Shown piece after piece: positions 10,801-22,999 of a stretch of DNA of 64,000 bases. The DNA is from Parelaphostrongylus tenuis (Eukaryota > Nematoda > Chromadorea > Rhabditida > Metastrongylidae), in contig JAHQIW010001193.1 of NCBI GenBank assembly GCA_019055375.1, positions 248,001 to 312,000 on the forward strand, given 5' to 3'. The notes under the pieces were generated by a model. The model worked only from the letters and a program-made list of their open reading frames with translations. It did no database searches and was not told the DNA's origin. Every line of letters starts with the position of its first letter. Positions within the stretch are counted from its first letter, which is position 1. Position numbers and translations under genes: made by a program.

Positions 10801-13797
10801 CATCTACCATTCCATTAAATCCAAATACGTCTGCAGCACTAATTCGAATATTTTTTTGTGATCATTTATCATTTATCAAAAGTTCCTCGTGAAAACACCA
10901 TACTTATCGTCTACTACAGTAATCCATCAAGTAATATTTCTATGCATCTCGCTTGAACTTCTTGCTTCATCAGGACAGTCGTAGGAGTTGTGGAATTGTT
11001 GGATCCATCAAAGCTGGATTCGTCTGCAACTATCACGAATCGTGTCACTGTAGCTTCTTTTTGGGCTTTAGCTCTCCTTAGTAGATCGCCTACTTACTAC
11101 TTCACTTCGAAATAGACATTTTTTTAAAAAGTCACATCATCTACTCGAAGAAATTTGTGAATAGTGAAGAAAAAGGATGATTGTTTGTGGTGAAGAAGTT
11201 CTAACTAGTCAATATTTTGTTAAAGCAACAATTTTCGTTATTCAAGGTAGGGAGCAAATTATTCACGATGGTTTTTTCTCTTTGACAGACTTCCTTTTTG
11301 CTTTTTCTATTTTTTTTTTATTTACTCCTTGAACATAGTGTGGGTGATTTTTTTCTTCATTTGATATGCAGCCGGGATAGCTATGAAATTAAGTCACTAT
11401 TTTGCATTGGTGAATACCTTTTATTTTTGAAGAAATTCATCTACCGTATCTCATTAGATAAAATGTTTTCATACTAACTGACTCCTCCAATATTGTTTTG
11501 ATTTGTTCTAGGTGCATTTGTAAGGAAGGCTATGGTGGCGAGGTCTGTGAGAAGAAATGCCAACGAGGGCAAGTCACGTAAGTTGTACATCAAATTCTTT
11601 TATCGACATCCAACTAGTACAAAAGTTGAAAACGTTCAAATAAATAAATTACCAATTTTTGGACGTTTTTAGCACTATCTCTACTTCGTTGATGAATCCG
11701 ATTCTTTGAAGATTTTTGGATTTTGCATTGGCACTTTATTCTGCATTTTATGTGTTTCTTCACGAATTTCTAATCTTCTTAGACTTGTTTTTCGTATAAT
11801 CAGGGGGTTGCGATCTACGTATTTTGTTTTACATAATCGCCGAAATGTGTAGTTCGAGGTAGTCGTTGTCTTTTCCAAATTCCATCCGAAAAATCCCAGG
11901 ACGGTTGTTGTGTAAAGGATCCGTGGATAAGGGGCAATAGTGTATCTAACTATAGCGATTTGTTTCATCAAAAATGATAGACACGTGGAGTTTGCGTTAG
12001 TTGAATTTCATTCACAAAAAAAAGGTATAGGTCAGGGTTTCATGTACTCACAAATTTTACATAGCCGTGCGACCTGAACAGTATTGTATTGATGATTCCA
12101 TCGAATATTCTTTTCACTTGTTCAGTAGGTTACTGTAGCCGACTAATGGACATCTGCAGAGGTGAACATAACCATGTCTGGATCAACCTGGACTGTCAAT
12201 CAAATACGTGATCGGGTGTTCAAACAGGTGGAAGTGCGTCGCTCTGATGCGATAATGCTCAGTGCGTAAAGAATCAGCAACCATCCTATCCTTTCAATTC
12301 CACATCACAAAAACAACTCCGCATACCAACCTTTCCACAATAGATCGAGCTGTAGCTGTGGTGGCTTGAATCTGCTCCTTTTTTCAAACGACGTCGACTA
12401 TTAAGAAAGCTTGAGTGCCAGAGGTTCTAACAAAGAGGCTTTTCTGCGTTTGAAATCCAAAAGGGCACTTAATTACTTTGCGTTTTCTCCTTAGTGTTGT
12501 TGCAGATCCCATGCCCTTGCTGAAATAATAGACATGATCCACGAAATTCTCCTCAATGATGATTTCTCTCTGCCACGCTCACACTTGCCATTTGAAGGAG
12601 AAACTGAACGGCTATTGTTGATATGTCTGTTGAAACGACTGACGGTTATAAATTTTCAGTCACCTGGGATGGGGCAATTATTGCCGTCAGTTCTGCATAA
12701 AGCGATTCATCCAGTCCTTTGCAGGGGTTTTTTTCAGGGAAAGGAGAAGGTTGGAAATTGTTTTGATGCTTTAGAATGTAGTTTAGAAGGATTTCCATTG
12801 GGGCATACTTAAGTACCCTTGATGTATTCCAGTGCTGTTGAATAAACAAGGCATAGAGGATTCATCTGTCTATAATAGATGACAAGAGATGGTGTTACAA
12901 CTCGTTTCGATCATTTATATTATGTTTTAATCCAAAGTCGAGGTGATGATTTTGGTTATACGTTAGCGCTTAACAAACGTGGCTTTGTCATTCTTGGGAT
13001 CCATACCGCCAGTGACTGAGAAGTGAGAGTGAAGCGATTGATGATGAATGAATATGAACGGATCCGATATGTCAGTGGCACATGTGTCACTTGACGTCAT
13101 TTGGCACATCTTCAAGTGTTGTTTTTAGCGGTTTTGTTCTGCATTGAACAGCTGCCCGACAAAACGTGATGTTTTCATCCAGTCGCTTGTTTTTGCTCGT
13201 GATAAATCCAATGAACAGCCAAGAGTTTCCATTGATGATGAATACAATTCTTGATAGGGAATCAGAAGTCACAGTGAAGAACGATGAGATTTGGACACCA
13301 ACTTATTGAGTGGAAAGTTTGTAAAGTTCCAGATGTAAAGTAGTTTGTTTTCCCAAGAGTATAAAAAGAAGGCTTGATTTGGGAGATGCTCACGCGAAAA
13401 CTGGTTAAAAAAATTCCGAATTTTTTTCCAGCACTGTGCCCTCGAAGATAGTTGTGGTTCCATCAATTTTTTGATGTCTTGATTGATTCCTTTAAAACAT
13501 GAAACCGCGAAAGCACGCTTAGGCTTAGACTCAGGCTTAAAGAATTTACGGAACCACAACTTCCCACTAGCGTTCAATATTATAATTTTAGAATAAAATT
13601 GTGTAGATAAAATTCTTTCCGTAAATCGTGTTACTGAACTTTAATTTCGTAATGTCTTAATGTTTTTTCTGTGAATGATAGAAATGAGAGAGTTCAAAAT
13701 TTTATTGGAAATCTTAACAAAATGAATTTTCAGTTGCTCTACAACAAGCGCTGTTTACGCAGTCGTTCTTCTTCTGATTGCTCTTCTGAGGCTGTGA
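1876..13797 (+). CDS. Secreted/surface EGF-repeat protein, 7 exons found
   Basis: Exons that join in phase: 1876-1976, 4725-4966 (or from 4698), 8371-8477, 8834-8923, 10007-10098, 11512-11577 and 13734-13797 (stop TGA). Exon 1 encodes a signal peptide (MRALIVSIVAFTVCILAE). Exon 2 is Ser/Cys-rich (SCGCSSDIPVGSCGS). Exons 2-6 carry EGF-type cysteine patterns with C-x-C followed eight residues later by Cys: CVCEPKWKGPIC, CVCSAYFEGENC, CICKEGYGGEVC. The last exon is a short hydrophobic tail (AVYAVVLLLIALLRL) ending at the stop, fitting a GPI-anchor signal or a C-terminal membrane anchor. EGF2 lacks its last cysteine (exon 4 ends ECICE), so a small exon between 8924 and 10006 may be missed. None of the three complete C5-C6 loops has Ser/Thr before the conserved Gly, so they do not fit the EOGT consensus. 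Introns contain a Penelope relic, a SINE and tRNA-like repeats. The AATAAA at 14130 may be the poly(A) signal. The ortholog is not recognised; the exon chain is an inference from phases. Confidence 0.72.
2011..2760 (+). other. Cluster of short plus-strand ORFs in intron 1
   Basis: Three plus-strand open stretches abut in different frames (2011-2226, 2241-2498, 2499-2756), with little between them. The middle one ends with a Cys-spaced helical segment (ECIEIVSGVS ... EYCESLSLNES) loosely like a saposin fold. This could be the corpse of a mobile element or duplicated gene broken by frameshifts. No family is recognised, no splice sites clearly bound it, and chance is possible. Confidence 0.25.
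3300..3790 (-). mobile_element. 3' end of a Penelope-like retroelement (GIY-YIG relic)
   Basis: Minus strand. The frame at 3752-3552 encodes DFEIEVTILAQEQ, then ARKLLEALWINTTNPTMNRREE. This matches my recollection of the C-terminal end of the GIY-YIG endonuclease of Penelope-like elements (basic start, I-L-A-x-E, A-R-x-x-x-E-A-L, N-P-x-x-N-R). About 200 bp further on the same strand comes a hammerhead-like motif and then AATAAA with TTATT, the expected 3' tail. Upstream (plus coordinates above 3790) the reverse transcriptase cannot be recognised, so the copy is 5'-truncated. It lies in intron 1 of the EGF gene, opposite in strand. Confidence 0.72.
3312..3351 (-). ncRNA. Hammerhead-ribozyme-like motif, Penelope type
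   Basis: On the minus strand: CUGAAGA, one extra A, a GGC/GCC stem II with loop GAACU, then GAAA, CGUC and AGCUG. A short stem I (GGCU with AGCU) flanks the core. The conserved hammerhead residues C3-U4-G5-A6, G8-A9, G12-A13-A14 and the U-H site are present; the extra A after A9 is a deviation. Hammerhead motifs are known from Penelope-like elements, and the GIY-YIG remnant next door supports the reading. Cleavage activity is untested. Confidence 0.6.
6450..6665 (-). mobile_element. tRNA-derived SINE, degenerate copy
   Basis: Minus-strand copy of the family seen best at 59365-59662. Shared blocks are the tRNA-like head (complement of CCACTGTGGC and CACAGAACACC), the GCGGTGGCC body block and ATGCATATCTGGCC near the tail. 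It is diverged and internally altered. It lies in the intron between EGF-gene exons 2 and 3. Confidence 0.6.
6764..6835 (-). repeat. Degenerate half of the hammerhead fold-back family
   Basis: Contains GGTCTATTATGGCACTTATG and GCAGCCTCATC, the left-arm blocks of the element at 49953-50378. On the minus strand the ribozyme core reads CCGAUGAGGCUG but the GAAACACGUG part has decayed. It is a relic of one arm only. Confidence 0.55.
9395..9640 (+). repeat. tRNA-like fold-back element
   Basis: The left part begins with AGTGGTGAGCATAAAT (also found at 30530) and carries an inverted tRNA 3'-half-like stretch. The right part, 9538-9602, is tRNA-like on the plus strand: GCCTCGG start, A-box-like TAGTGTAAGGG, B-box-like GGTTCGACTTCC and closing CTGAGGC. 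The intron loop region CCCCGGTATGGATGAAACG recurs at 20250 and 45520, so this is a dispersed tRNA-derived repeat, not a functional tRNA gene. Confidence 0.6.
13087..13577 (-). pseudogene. Unrecognised coding relic, two frames
   Basis: Minus strand, inside the last intron of the EGF gene. A 102-codon open stretch (13577-13269; contains KLWFRKFF and FAVSCFKGINQDIKK) runs directly into a second open stretch in another frame (13272-13087; contains ENITFCRAAVQ) with a similar amino-acid character. One frameshift would join them. No start codon or splice sites are convincing and I recognise no family. A decayed mobile-element or retro-copied ORF is the likeliest explanation. Confidence 0.3.
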
Positions 13798-14519
13798 ACA
13801 CATCCAAAGATCACTAGAATTATTCCATAGTCTCTCATCCAAACAATGGATTTCACGCATTTCCTTTCGATTTCCCATGAATGTCATTCAAGCTTTGTTC
13901 AAATCCCAGACAGAGTTCTTCATTCCTATGTAAGCACTGGCTTGTTTCAAGCAATAGGTCGTCGTGTATATACGAAAACGAAGCACTGCATTGCTTCCAT
14001 TGACAAGAAGCGTCGTATCGTTTTGTATATTTTAGTACTGCTTTTTGTCATCACTATTTTGACATGTTTATAAGGATTCATACTATGATTCCGTTATTTT
14101 TCTTTTTGGAGATTAACTGCCGTTAGTGTAATAAAATCAATGAGTAGTAGCTTGCCAGTTCGCAAAATAGTTTTTGTATTTGCTATAGTTTTTGGTTGTT
14201 TTTGTTCTCTCTCCTCAACTACTACAGGCTTTCTTTTTTTGTCTTGTGAGAGTAAAGTTGTATGTTAGACAAAACTGTGTGGTTGGTGCTAATGATGTCG
14301 AGCTATTTCCAATGGTTCATGAAGATTTTTCGATTCTCTTCATGTACTCAGCATTCTGGCAGCAATTAACATACAACAGAGCAGCATAACGGTGTTGAAC
14401 AAGGAAGGAGCGCGTCGTTTGCACGCGCAGCTCAATCACGACATCAGCAATGGTTTTTTTTTTCTCTTTGTTCAACCCTTTCTGGATGGTTTGTCTCATT
14501 TTCGATTCTTAACTTTTCA

Positions 14520-15460
14520 GAGGTCTTTTTGCTGAGCAAAATATTTCACTTGAATCTAAATAGTTATTCGAAAGCTAAATATTGGTGAAATCAAAGCAGG
14601 GTGTGGTTTTTCATAGGCCTTCTAAGTCGTGTCGCTGTGAACAGAGCACATGTTTTACGCTCGAAGTGTTTTGTTTGCAAGGCTAAGGTCTGTGGATGGG
14701 TTTTCACTGAACTATGATAATAATCATTTGATAGCAGAAATTTCGGTGATTACGAAGCTAATTTTGCAACGTCTTCATAGGGCTTTGTAAGAGTGAAAAT
14801 AAAATTACGTTTCATAGTCAGAGTTTTCTTTGCACATAAGTGTCATAGATGCACAAAAAGTATAACAGTATATGAGCGTGAAGAGAAAATTATGCAGTAT
14901 CATAATTATTTAAGAAACCTCAGCTTATTTGAAAAAAAAAAACAAAAAATCCTTATCAATCAATGGAAATCGCGAGCCACGTGCGAAAGTTGATCGAGCC
15001 ATCCGGAAAGGATGGATTATCATGTTCAACTACAGTAGGTAGCTTGCGAAAGAACTGGTAGAATTATAATACATCAGATGTTTGGACACTATTCCCTTTC
15101 GATTTTAACCTTTTGGGAGCAACACCTCGGCAATTTTACTACTTCATACCTCAAAATTCTTCTAAGTGCCCTGTGCAATAAAAATAAAATCATCTTTCAC
15201 AATCGGCGCGCTTCGGTGCACCTGTTCGCGAAACAAAGCTTTTCCCATAGAATTTCAGAAATCATTCAATAGCTCAAATCTCGTCAATCTCAAGAGTACT
15301 TCTTTGTTATTGAGAATCATTTTTCAAAGGAGCTTTTTTGTTGAACAAAGACTTTCCGGGAGACTTTCAATAGAAGCTCAAAACTCGGTAATTTTGAAAG
15401 TGTATTTTTTTTTGAAAAGGCCTTCCTACTGAGCTGTAGCAGTGAGAATAATATTGCGTT
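14520..15460. repeat. Dispersed AT-rich repeat copies
   Basis: Contains blocks that recur throughout the window: TTTGTTTGCAAGGCTAAGGT with CTGTGGATGG, then CATTCAATAGCTCAAATCTC, and poly-T joined to GAAAAGGCC. Similar blocks occur at 15600-15960, 40870-40990, 47725-48540 and 57010-57730. The order varies between copies, suggesting nested and rearranged insertions. No coding capacity is visible. Confidence 0.5.
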
Positions 15461-15599
15461 TTACACAAAAGGACGCGTTATTGCACCTATTCTGTCATTT
15501 ATTTGGAACCTTTTCCTCCATTTTTATAGGGATTCCAAGGTTTCTCTATACTCTAGTTATAGGTAGAATTCTGCTATATCGTTGTGTAGGCCAAGGATT

Positions 15600-15960
15600 T
15601 TCATTTTCATTCTATATTGACAGAACTTGAACTTGACAAAAAAATTGCGTGCCACATGTGAATCGCGTAATCGATACAAAACCACTTGCACGCCCTAGCC
15701 GACAAAATTGAACACTGAGTGCGAAACCCAATCTTTTTCCGGTTCTTCCAAACCCAACTTTGATCATTAAGATGTTCATCCAAAAACCATGTCCACCATA
15801 GAAATTGTCGAAATTTGAGAAATGGAGTGACTACTGAAAGTCTAGGATAAAGCTCTGTTGAGCAAAAAATGCGGCAAGACTCGCCGATTGTGAAACTCAC
15901 TTCTATGTCCATTGCCACAGCACAATAAAAAGGCCGTTTCATAAATGAAGTACAGCATTA
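15600..15960. repeat. Dispersed AT-rich repeat, inverted copy
   Basis: Shares TAAAAAGGCCGTTTCAT, AAATTGTCGAGCTTAAAGCC and AATGACTATTAGAACTG with the 57-kb and 48-kb copies, here in the opposite orientation to part of the 14.5-15.4 kb block. Confidence 0.45.
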
Positions 15961-16521
15961 AAATTGTCGAGCTTAAAGCCATTTAATGACTATTAGAACT
16001 GAAAAAACAAGAAACTCGTTGTCCCCAGAGGGTTGAAAATGATAGTTAACGGAAAGGTACCGCTGTCTGCGAGTATGTCTTGCATCTGTAGTTGTACTAT
16101 TTATTACAAATGATGACAATTTAGTGTTAGATAGTAAAATTTAAACATTATGTTATGCTTTCTCTGGAGGCTTAGAGTTTCTGAAACAGATGACATCCAG
16201 CGAACATCCAAAAGTTGGAAAATCTAGTCGCTATTTTGCTTTATTTTCAAATGTGAAAACAATGACGGTCCTATCTCATGGGTAAACAAACGCAGAAAAA
16301 AATAAGCAATTGCTTTCTATATAATTGTTGTTGTGGATTTAATTAAATACATCATAACTGATATCTTAGTAAATATCTTGAATGAGATATTAGTGGAATG
16401 GAAAGTTGGAATTAAACTCAATATTGAACAGGGAAATTCAATAAGAAATACGAATGCAAAAGATTTGAGTCAGTTGAAAGAAATGTAGAATATAGAAATG
16501 GATGCGATATAGAGAAGAGAA

Positions 16522-16830
16522 TCAACGAGAATATAATGAGAAGGGAAATCGGTGAAATGGAATGTTATCCAACAAGTCTAAGATCTGGCTTACTGTATAG
16601 CGCTTATGCTTTAAAATTTCATAAATCCTTCTTCTGTCGAGAAATAGCTGACGATCCAACGGACGGAAAACGATGATGTCAGTTATCGAACTGTTGACGT
16701 TAATGGGCTGTCGCACTCGTCTTATTGCCTCAACACTACTCGCCGTTGAACATGACAGTGTCGATGACAAGCAACATCTCAATCACCTCTATACAAGCAT
16801 TAGATTTGAAAACGATTATTCTGAAGATCC
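16522..16830. other. Exon-like stretch open on both strands
   Basis: On the minus strand, 16782-16592 is open and followed by a good donor (ACA then GTAAGC); it contains LDRRRIYEILKHKRY. On the plus strand, 16673-16842 is open, begins at ATG and ends at ATCAAA then GTGAGT; it contains ASTLLAVEHDSVDDKQ. Only one can be real and I cannot recognise either. The region is isolated from other supported exons. Confidence 0.25.
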
Positions 16831-17615
16831 AAAACCCATCAAAGTGAGTGTATTTTCTTATCTTAGATTTTATTTGTCCTCATGAGCCAACATCGCATAT
16901 TGTGCTGAGCCTTTCGAATTGCCTATGGATTCTGCTGCTCCGTACGAAATTTATCTTCTTTATGGATGTCGTTGAATGCTCGTTTCGTGAAATGAATGTG
17001 TTGAAACGTTCTCAAGTCTTCATCGTAAGCAGTCATCAGCCTTTGCACAACAGAAGGAGATCCTCCTAAACAAGTATAGTTTTAGTATGCCAATCCCGTA
17101 GTAATCAAACACTTGGTTAACCTGGAATAGGGTCAACCATGTGCGCGTTGCTACACGAAATCCCTACCATTGCGCTTTATGCTTTGAGGTGACAAGTAGA
17201 TCAACGAGCACTTCCTGCAGAGGCTTCTTTTCAATTCAAAACTCAACCTGTCATTCATATGATTGTCAAAATAAAATAAAAAGTGTTCGTGCATGATTCA
17301 CATGCACATTTTGATGAAACTACTCTTGAGTCTCAAATTTTAATATTTGGAAGATTCTGAGGTTGATAAGAGATCCAGCTTTTGGCTTGAATTAGATGTT
17401 GTTGAATAGACGATTTAAAAAAAATGGGGCGCCAAAGTTCAAGTTACACGTGAAATTGAAGGAAAGCCTAATTATTGGAGAAAAGCCGCCTTATTAGAAA
17501 TCTCTCGCTCACATCGTGTCTTTGACTTCCAAAATACCAATATAATCACTCGGGAGCTGTCTCAAAGCGAGACGCCACACAGATTTGATAGATGGTGGAA
17601 GACCTCATTGCTCAA

Positions 17616-17930
17616 CTAATTTGTTTTCCACTGACAGTTCGCATCCCGCCAAGAGATAACACTTTTTCGTTGAAAACATAGTTCGTTCTCATAAGTTTGT
17701 CTATGAAAATCTCTGTATCGATTAGGCTTAAATGAGACGAACATAGTCCTAACAACCCTCTCTACGAGTGACCTTTCCAATTCCAAAGATGAAGCTGCAT
17801 ATGTGGTCAATGTGACACTCATAGTTTCTTTTCCTTCCGATGGTTTACTTTGTGCACAGAAGTTCCTCCCCAGTTTCTTGTAGTCAGCAAGTAGCTCATC
17901 CCGTGCAGATGTTGTGGGGGCGTTATCCAT
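17616..17930 (-). CDS. Unrecognised intact ORF, 104 codons
   Basis: The longest ATG-started intact frame in the gene-poor 14-26 kb stretch: MDNAPTTSARDELLADYKK at the start, a hydrophilic body (LELERSLVERVVRTM) and an ordinary stop. No signal peptide, membrane segment or known motif is visible. It could be a small single-exon gene, one exon of a larger gene, or a remnant of a mobile element. No neighbouring exon joins it in phase with confidence. Confidence 0.28.
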   Translation of the reverse strand: MDNAPTTSARDELLADYKKLGRNFCAQSKPSEGKETMSVTLTTYAASSLELERSLVERVVRTMFVSFKPNRYRDFHRQTYENELCFQRKSVISWRDANCQWKTN

Positions 17931-19299
17931 GGGAGGATGAATTATTGGTAATTTTTCCCTATTTTCTCACTATCGGAGAGAGACTACTGCTGTCGAAGAT
18001 AGTGTACGAATATAGGAGAGTGTGGTCAGTAAGGAGGTGCAGTAATGCTTCTCATGTGGCATAATTAACTGGCATAGCATGCAGTATGCAGCATCGTCTT
18101 TGACAAGATAATTAGTCAAATTTTCATTTTCAATTGCTGTGATGACTTTCAAGTATTGTTTGGAATGAGAAGATAAGGAAATCAGAATGAAAACATTGTA
18201 TTTCCTTGCACAACTTATAGAATTGGTAATTTCTCACCTGATTTCTCACTACCGGAGAGAATTAGTTGGAAGAGCGAAATCAGGCGCCATCGCTAGAATG
18301 TTAAGATATCAACACAATAGATAAATAGTTCTAGACATGTCACAATAACTGCTTGAAATCCGTTGTTAGATTAATAGATAGCAGCAGGCATGCATCGTTT
18401 CAAAGCAGTTCATGGAAGAGCAGTAATTGCTCGCAAGTTCAGACCAGGATATACCAATTCGCAATAAAATCTATAGAATCAAGTGAAGACTGATAGGATC
18501 TACAGATGCTAGATAACAAGGCAAAATTCTTATTACTCGACTAAGAAGAGATTGTGATTTTCTGAGGACAACAGGCTACATTTTTTCCTTATTCAAAGTT
18601 GAAGCATATATTGTATTTGAACTACTGAAGAGAGGAAACAAAAAAGCTCAATTTCGTACGGGAAGGCGGTGATGATTCCCAAACATAAGGTTTGTGCATA
18701 CTGCTTCAAGTTTGCGTTGATGTCTTGAAAAGCACAAAAATCTTTTTCAATAATCTTGTGTTGGAAAATATTTACTCCTCACAGTTTAATTTTGGAGTAC
18801 TCATAAGAAAACCTGACCAGATTTGGTTACAGAGCAAGGTTTTTCTATCACTTTGTGATATGCTCAACGCCTCGTTTATCACAGCGATAAAAAAATTATC
18901 GCAGGTTAACTAAAAATTATTCTTGGTTGTTATGGGTTGGATGCTCTATGCATGGGATTTTTCTCAATGATAAGTAATTGCAAAGCTTGCAAATATGAGG
19001 CCTTGATTCTCAAAAAACAACATCACTTTAAAGAGAGGATGCGGTTGATCAGCTATTAGAAGAGGATGCTTGTAACGCAGTAATTAGAGGTACGGTGCAA
19101 ATACGCACAGGTCTAGTCATAATTCTTCGCCTCAGTCTTACCAAGCCTTCTCTCTCTTCGGGACTGGAAAACATAGACTAGTCTGGAAAAGCAAAAACAT
19201 GAATCTGATGTGTTGGTGAGCTTCATAGGCCTATAGATTCCATATGCAACGTTAATAAGTCCGTGAGCGACGCACGGTGCACTCGTCTTCTATTTCTAG

Positions 19300-19515
19300 C
19301 TACGATTGAGTGACCGACTCCTGGCCTTTACAATGACTAGCGATGGCTTACCGATGTATCGAGTCAGCGCTGCTATCGTCTCAGACAAGTCTGGTATCAA
19401 ATCACCGGCCCCAGGAGGATAGAATGCTTAGTGAGTCTTGAGCGCGTAATCAAACCATTGACTATCGATAGATCGATCACATGTGTCACAGAACACCTCT
19501 AACCACTGCGCTACA
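19300..19515 (-). mobile_element. tRNA-derived SINE copy
   Basis: Minus strand. It has CTGGCCTTTACAATGACT, CGAGTCAGCGCTGCTATC, CAGACAAGTCTGG and the tRNA-like end (CAGAACACCTCTAACCACTG on the plus strand) in the same order as at 59365-59662. Confidence 0.7.
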
Positions 19516-20213
19516 AGAGTTTCTCTTATAAAGCATAATCAAGCTTAATCCACAGCGTATCCATCGACTATTCATCACCTCCCAACGCAAATTCTTTTAT
19601 CCATTTTACCATGCAGATGAGATCGCAGCTGATCTAAACAATGGATAGCTAAGTTTGAGCCTACCAACGAACTCAGAGAATTGTGTAGGTTCATTACTTT
19701 GATGCCAAAATCGCATTATTACACAAAAACTCAGAATCATTTCAATGCACATGTGCACAAAAATTAGTAACTGGTTGAAGGTGAAGTGTAGTAGTGGAAA
19801 CCTTATGCTCAAATGAAAATGGAATTTCAGAAGAATCTACACAATTGACTTTACTGCTTTCGCTCTGTGATTGACGTAGGACATTTGTCATTGAACGTAA
19901 ACAAAAACAAGATTTGATTGATCTGGTCAACACTCTTAGAAACAGCTGCACCATAGCGACACATTTAATGATGTCTTCTATCAAGCTTCATAAACGGCAA
20001 AGAGAAAACATTTTGAAAAGATTTTCTGTCCACGCAGCTAAGGCAGTGAACATTACGAATAACTTCAGAGAAGACCTGGATAGGAAGAAGGCGCCATCGT
20101 GATTTTCGAAAAATGCCAAAACTGTGTTGCAGTTGTAATATATATTCAGTCATTTTAAGTAATATGAAAAACTACGCCCGAGTCGGTGGAGATGAAAAAA
20201 GAGTACCAGCAAA

Positions 20214-20310
20214 GCGACGGCTTCTGTGAAGTATTGGTAACACTCTCCCGATATGGATGAAACGCGGGTTCAACTCCTTGCTGGACTAAATGTACTGCAT
20301 ACCACTCAAA
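20214..20310 (+). repeat. tRNA-like repeat fragment
   Basis: Contains GATATGGATGAAACGCGGGT with TCAACTCC (B-box-like) and the family's 3' block CTGCATACCACT. It is a 5'-degraded relative of the repeats at 9538-9602 and 45480-45560. Confidence 0.5.
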
Positions 20311-22085
20311 ATTCTTTAATGTATATTTATAACATTCTCATGCGACTAAGCAGCAGGAAAAAAGAATTTATATGAATATACACGTAGTGGCAGTTCCAAA
20401 AGTGGAAACTCTATTCATGACTGGTTTGTGTTGTTGTACATATTAGTTTGAGGAAAAGGTTCCTCAACACCTGTTTGAAATTCAGAGTTTATACATAAAT
20501 TCAACTAAAAAAACAACAATGATTATTATTCAAAATACGAACCATCATTATCCTTTATCTCCGCCAACGATCTGCTACCTTCCGGATCGCTCGAAATCGA
20601 AGACCCTGTCTAGCACTGAAACGTAAGGCGCAAGCGCCGATCAACCCCTCAAGAATACGCCGAGTATTCGACTTCCCTAATCATCAAAGAGGTGACTAAA
20701 CACTTATGTGGCTTATACAATAACTTGGCCTTATTGATGTATCTATCAGGCTTATCCTCTCCAACAAGCGTGGTATTATTTCCATATTATTACATTCTTA
20801 AAGACTGAAGGGCTTGGAATGTCCACACAGCGAGATCAAACTAACGACCGGAACAAAATACTGGCAGTATAATGATACCGACTACTCCAAGATGTTTAGT
20901 TCGTTGAAAACAAATTTAATGATTGGACAATCACTATCATAATATACATAAAGCCATAGCCTAAGTTAAACCCAGTCATATTTCAAGAATCCTACATTTG
21001 GTCAGTAGTGCCTACTGAACGGTGCCCACCAAGAAAATTTACCTCGATCGACAACGAAGACGGAGACAACAACGCGGACAAACAACTTTAGGCAATCGGC
21101 TCGAATCATCGGCCCTTGAGGAGACGAGACGCATCGAAATATCAACCGAATATATTTATTTATTGCCAGCTTCGCAGTGCTGGCCTAATCAACGAAGAAT
21201 ATGTGATTATTGTTAAGTTAGGATCTAATAACCAATGAATGCAGTTTAACTGAATCAAGAAGGATTTTCTAATGTATTAGCATTTAGAAGACAAGAAAAA
21301 TTCAAGTACTTGTTAACAGTCTTCAAGAACTATTTTGAAAGCTCAAATATAGAGTATCGTAGTTTAGTACAAAATTCAGAAGCTGAGACGATCATTTGTC
21401 TCGATTATTCAGTCCACAACTTGATGTTAATATAAGGATTTCTGCAATGTGATATCAACACTTTGTCACATTAGAATTTCGCATCACTGCACGAGTTTTG
21501 GCCGTGATAGGGTATTTTCTATTTATTGCACATTTGCGAAACTGTCAGAGACGCTTTTGGTTACAAACGCTTCATACTTTACTGTGACAGAATTTGAAAA
21601 GAGACTTATAAGAATGAAACAATATCACGTGAAGCATTCAGTAAATACTTGGCACTCTCATAAAACTGAAACATGACTTCATCAAAATTTTCTAGATTAC
21701 CCAGCTTCGACGGCGTATGAATAAATACTGATTAATAATATTTCACGAACTCTTCGCACAGCTAGCTCGAGATTGGTATCTCCTTTTTTAAATACGCTAG
21801 CTGACGGTTCACCGATTTCGCTTTTCTGAGAGAGTAGACGTGCAACACAATCATATTCTAAAAACCTTATATTTGGTCAGTATTGCCTACTTATAACAAA
21901 AATCTGTGAAAACCAAGAGAAAAACCTACCCACCAAATAAGGTATAATATAAATGTATTTAGTGAATTAATACAAAGATAGTTGCTATTATTATCAGTTT
22001 TCAGTATTTAGCTATTATAATGGTTATATTATCAATAAATAAGCAAATAAGTGGATAAATCTTATGTACATGCATATGCTAATAA

Positions 22086-22132
22086 TTAAGATACACATAT
22101 ACGCATATATATATATATATATACATATGTAC

Positions 22133-22175
<43 letters not shown>

Positions 22176-22190
22176 TACATATATATGTGA
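22086..22190. repeat. AT microsatellite
   Basis: Long alternating (TA) runs interrupted by CATATGTACGTG and GCATACATA. Simple sequence; no gene. Confidence 0.9.
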
Positions 22191-22356
22191 ATAAGCAAGT
22201 AAATAAATAGATAAGTAGTAGAGATAAATATACATTACCACTGAGTTCTGATAGATTTCTGCCTTGATTTATGATCAGATTTAGAAAGATTTAAGGGTTA
22301 TCAATCGGTGATCTGTCGAGTTTTGAAAAAATCGTACTCGCGTTAGCTTACACTTT

Positions 22357-22999
22357 AGGTACGACAGGCCCACAAAGTCATCTTGGTCCCGCCACCGCAC
22401 GCGGTGGCGAGCACTCCGTAATGTTTACTGGTTTCGATGCCAGCTATTGAGAACAAGGCCGCTGGTTCAGTTCCCACAAAGACGTTTTACGGCGGATTTT
22501 CCCGCATGGATTAGTATTAAGTGGTCTTCTGCAACGAAAATAATAGCTGAAAAACGCTCGGTCATTTTATAAATCATTACATCATAAAACGATACGTGCA
22601 TCTATGGGGTAACAAGGGAAGCAACGCAAAGGTTCCAAAACTGACTACATTCAATTTCAATAGTTTCTTCAAAAAGTCGTGCACGGTAAAATAGGCTTTC
22701 AAATTCGACTTTTACGACATCGTCGAAATAATTGGGGAAGTTGTTTATGCATTGCTACCTTCATGTATCTACGTCTTCCATCAAAAAGTAGTGCAATGTT
22801 AGACAACTGAGCGCTTTTTGTTGTAATAATTACGTTCTAGAAACCTTCATTACTAATCGACATCAAAAACCTAAAGAGCCACGGTGGGGAACATAACAAC
22901 AACCTTTTTCTTGATAGTCGCCATCACTAACCACTAAGCATTACGGACTGATGGTTCGGCGCGGCGGGACAAATTAGCGCCATGGACCTGTCGTACTCA
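22357..22999. mobile_element. Element with opposed tRNA-Ser-like ends, copy 1
   Basis: The left end starts GTACGACAGGCCC and the right end closes with GGACCTGTCGTAC, an inverted pair. Inside each end is a tRNA-Ser-like stretch: CCGTAATGTTTACTGG on the plus strand at left, and on the minus strand at right CCGTAATGCTTAGTGGTTAG. A left B-box-like CTGGTTCAGTTCCC follows. The interior block GGATTAGTATTAA with GTGGTCTTCT also occurs in the 46-kb copy. No ORF is visible. It looks non-autonomous, about 640 bp. Confidence 0.6.
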
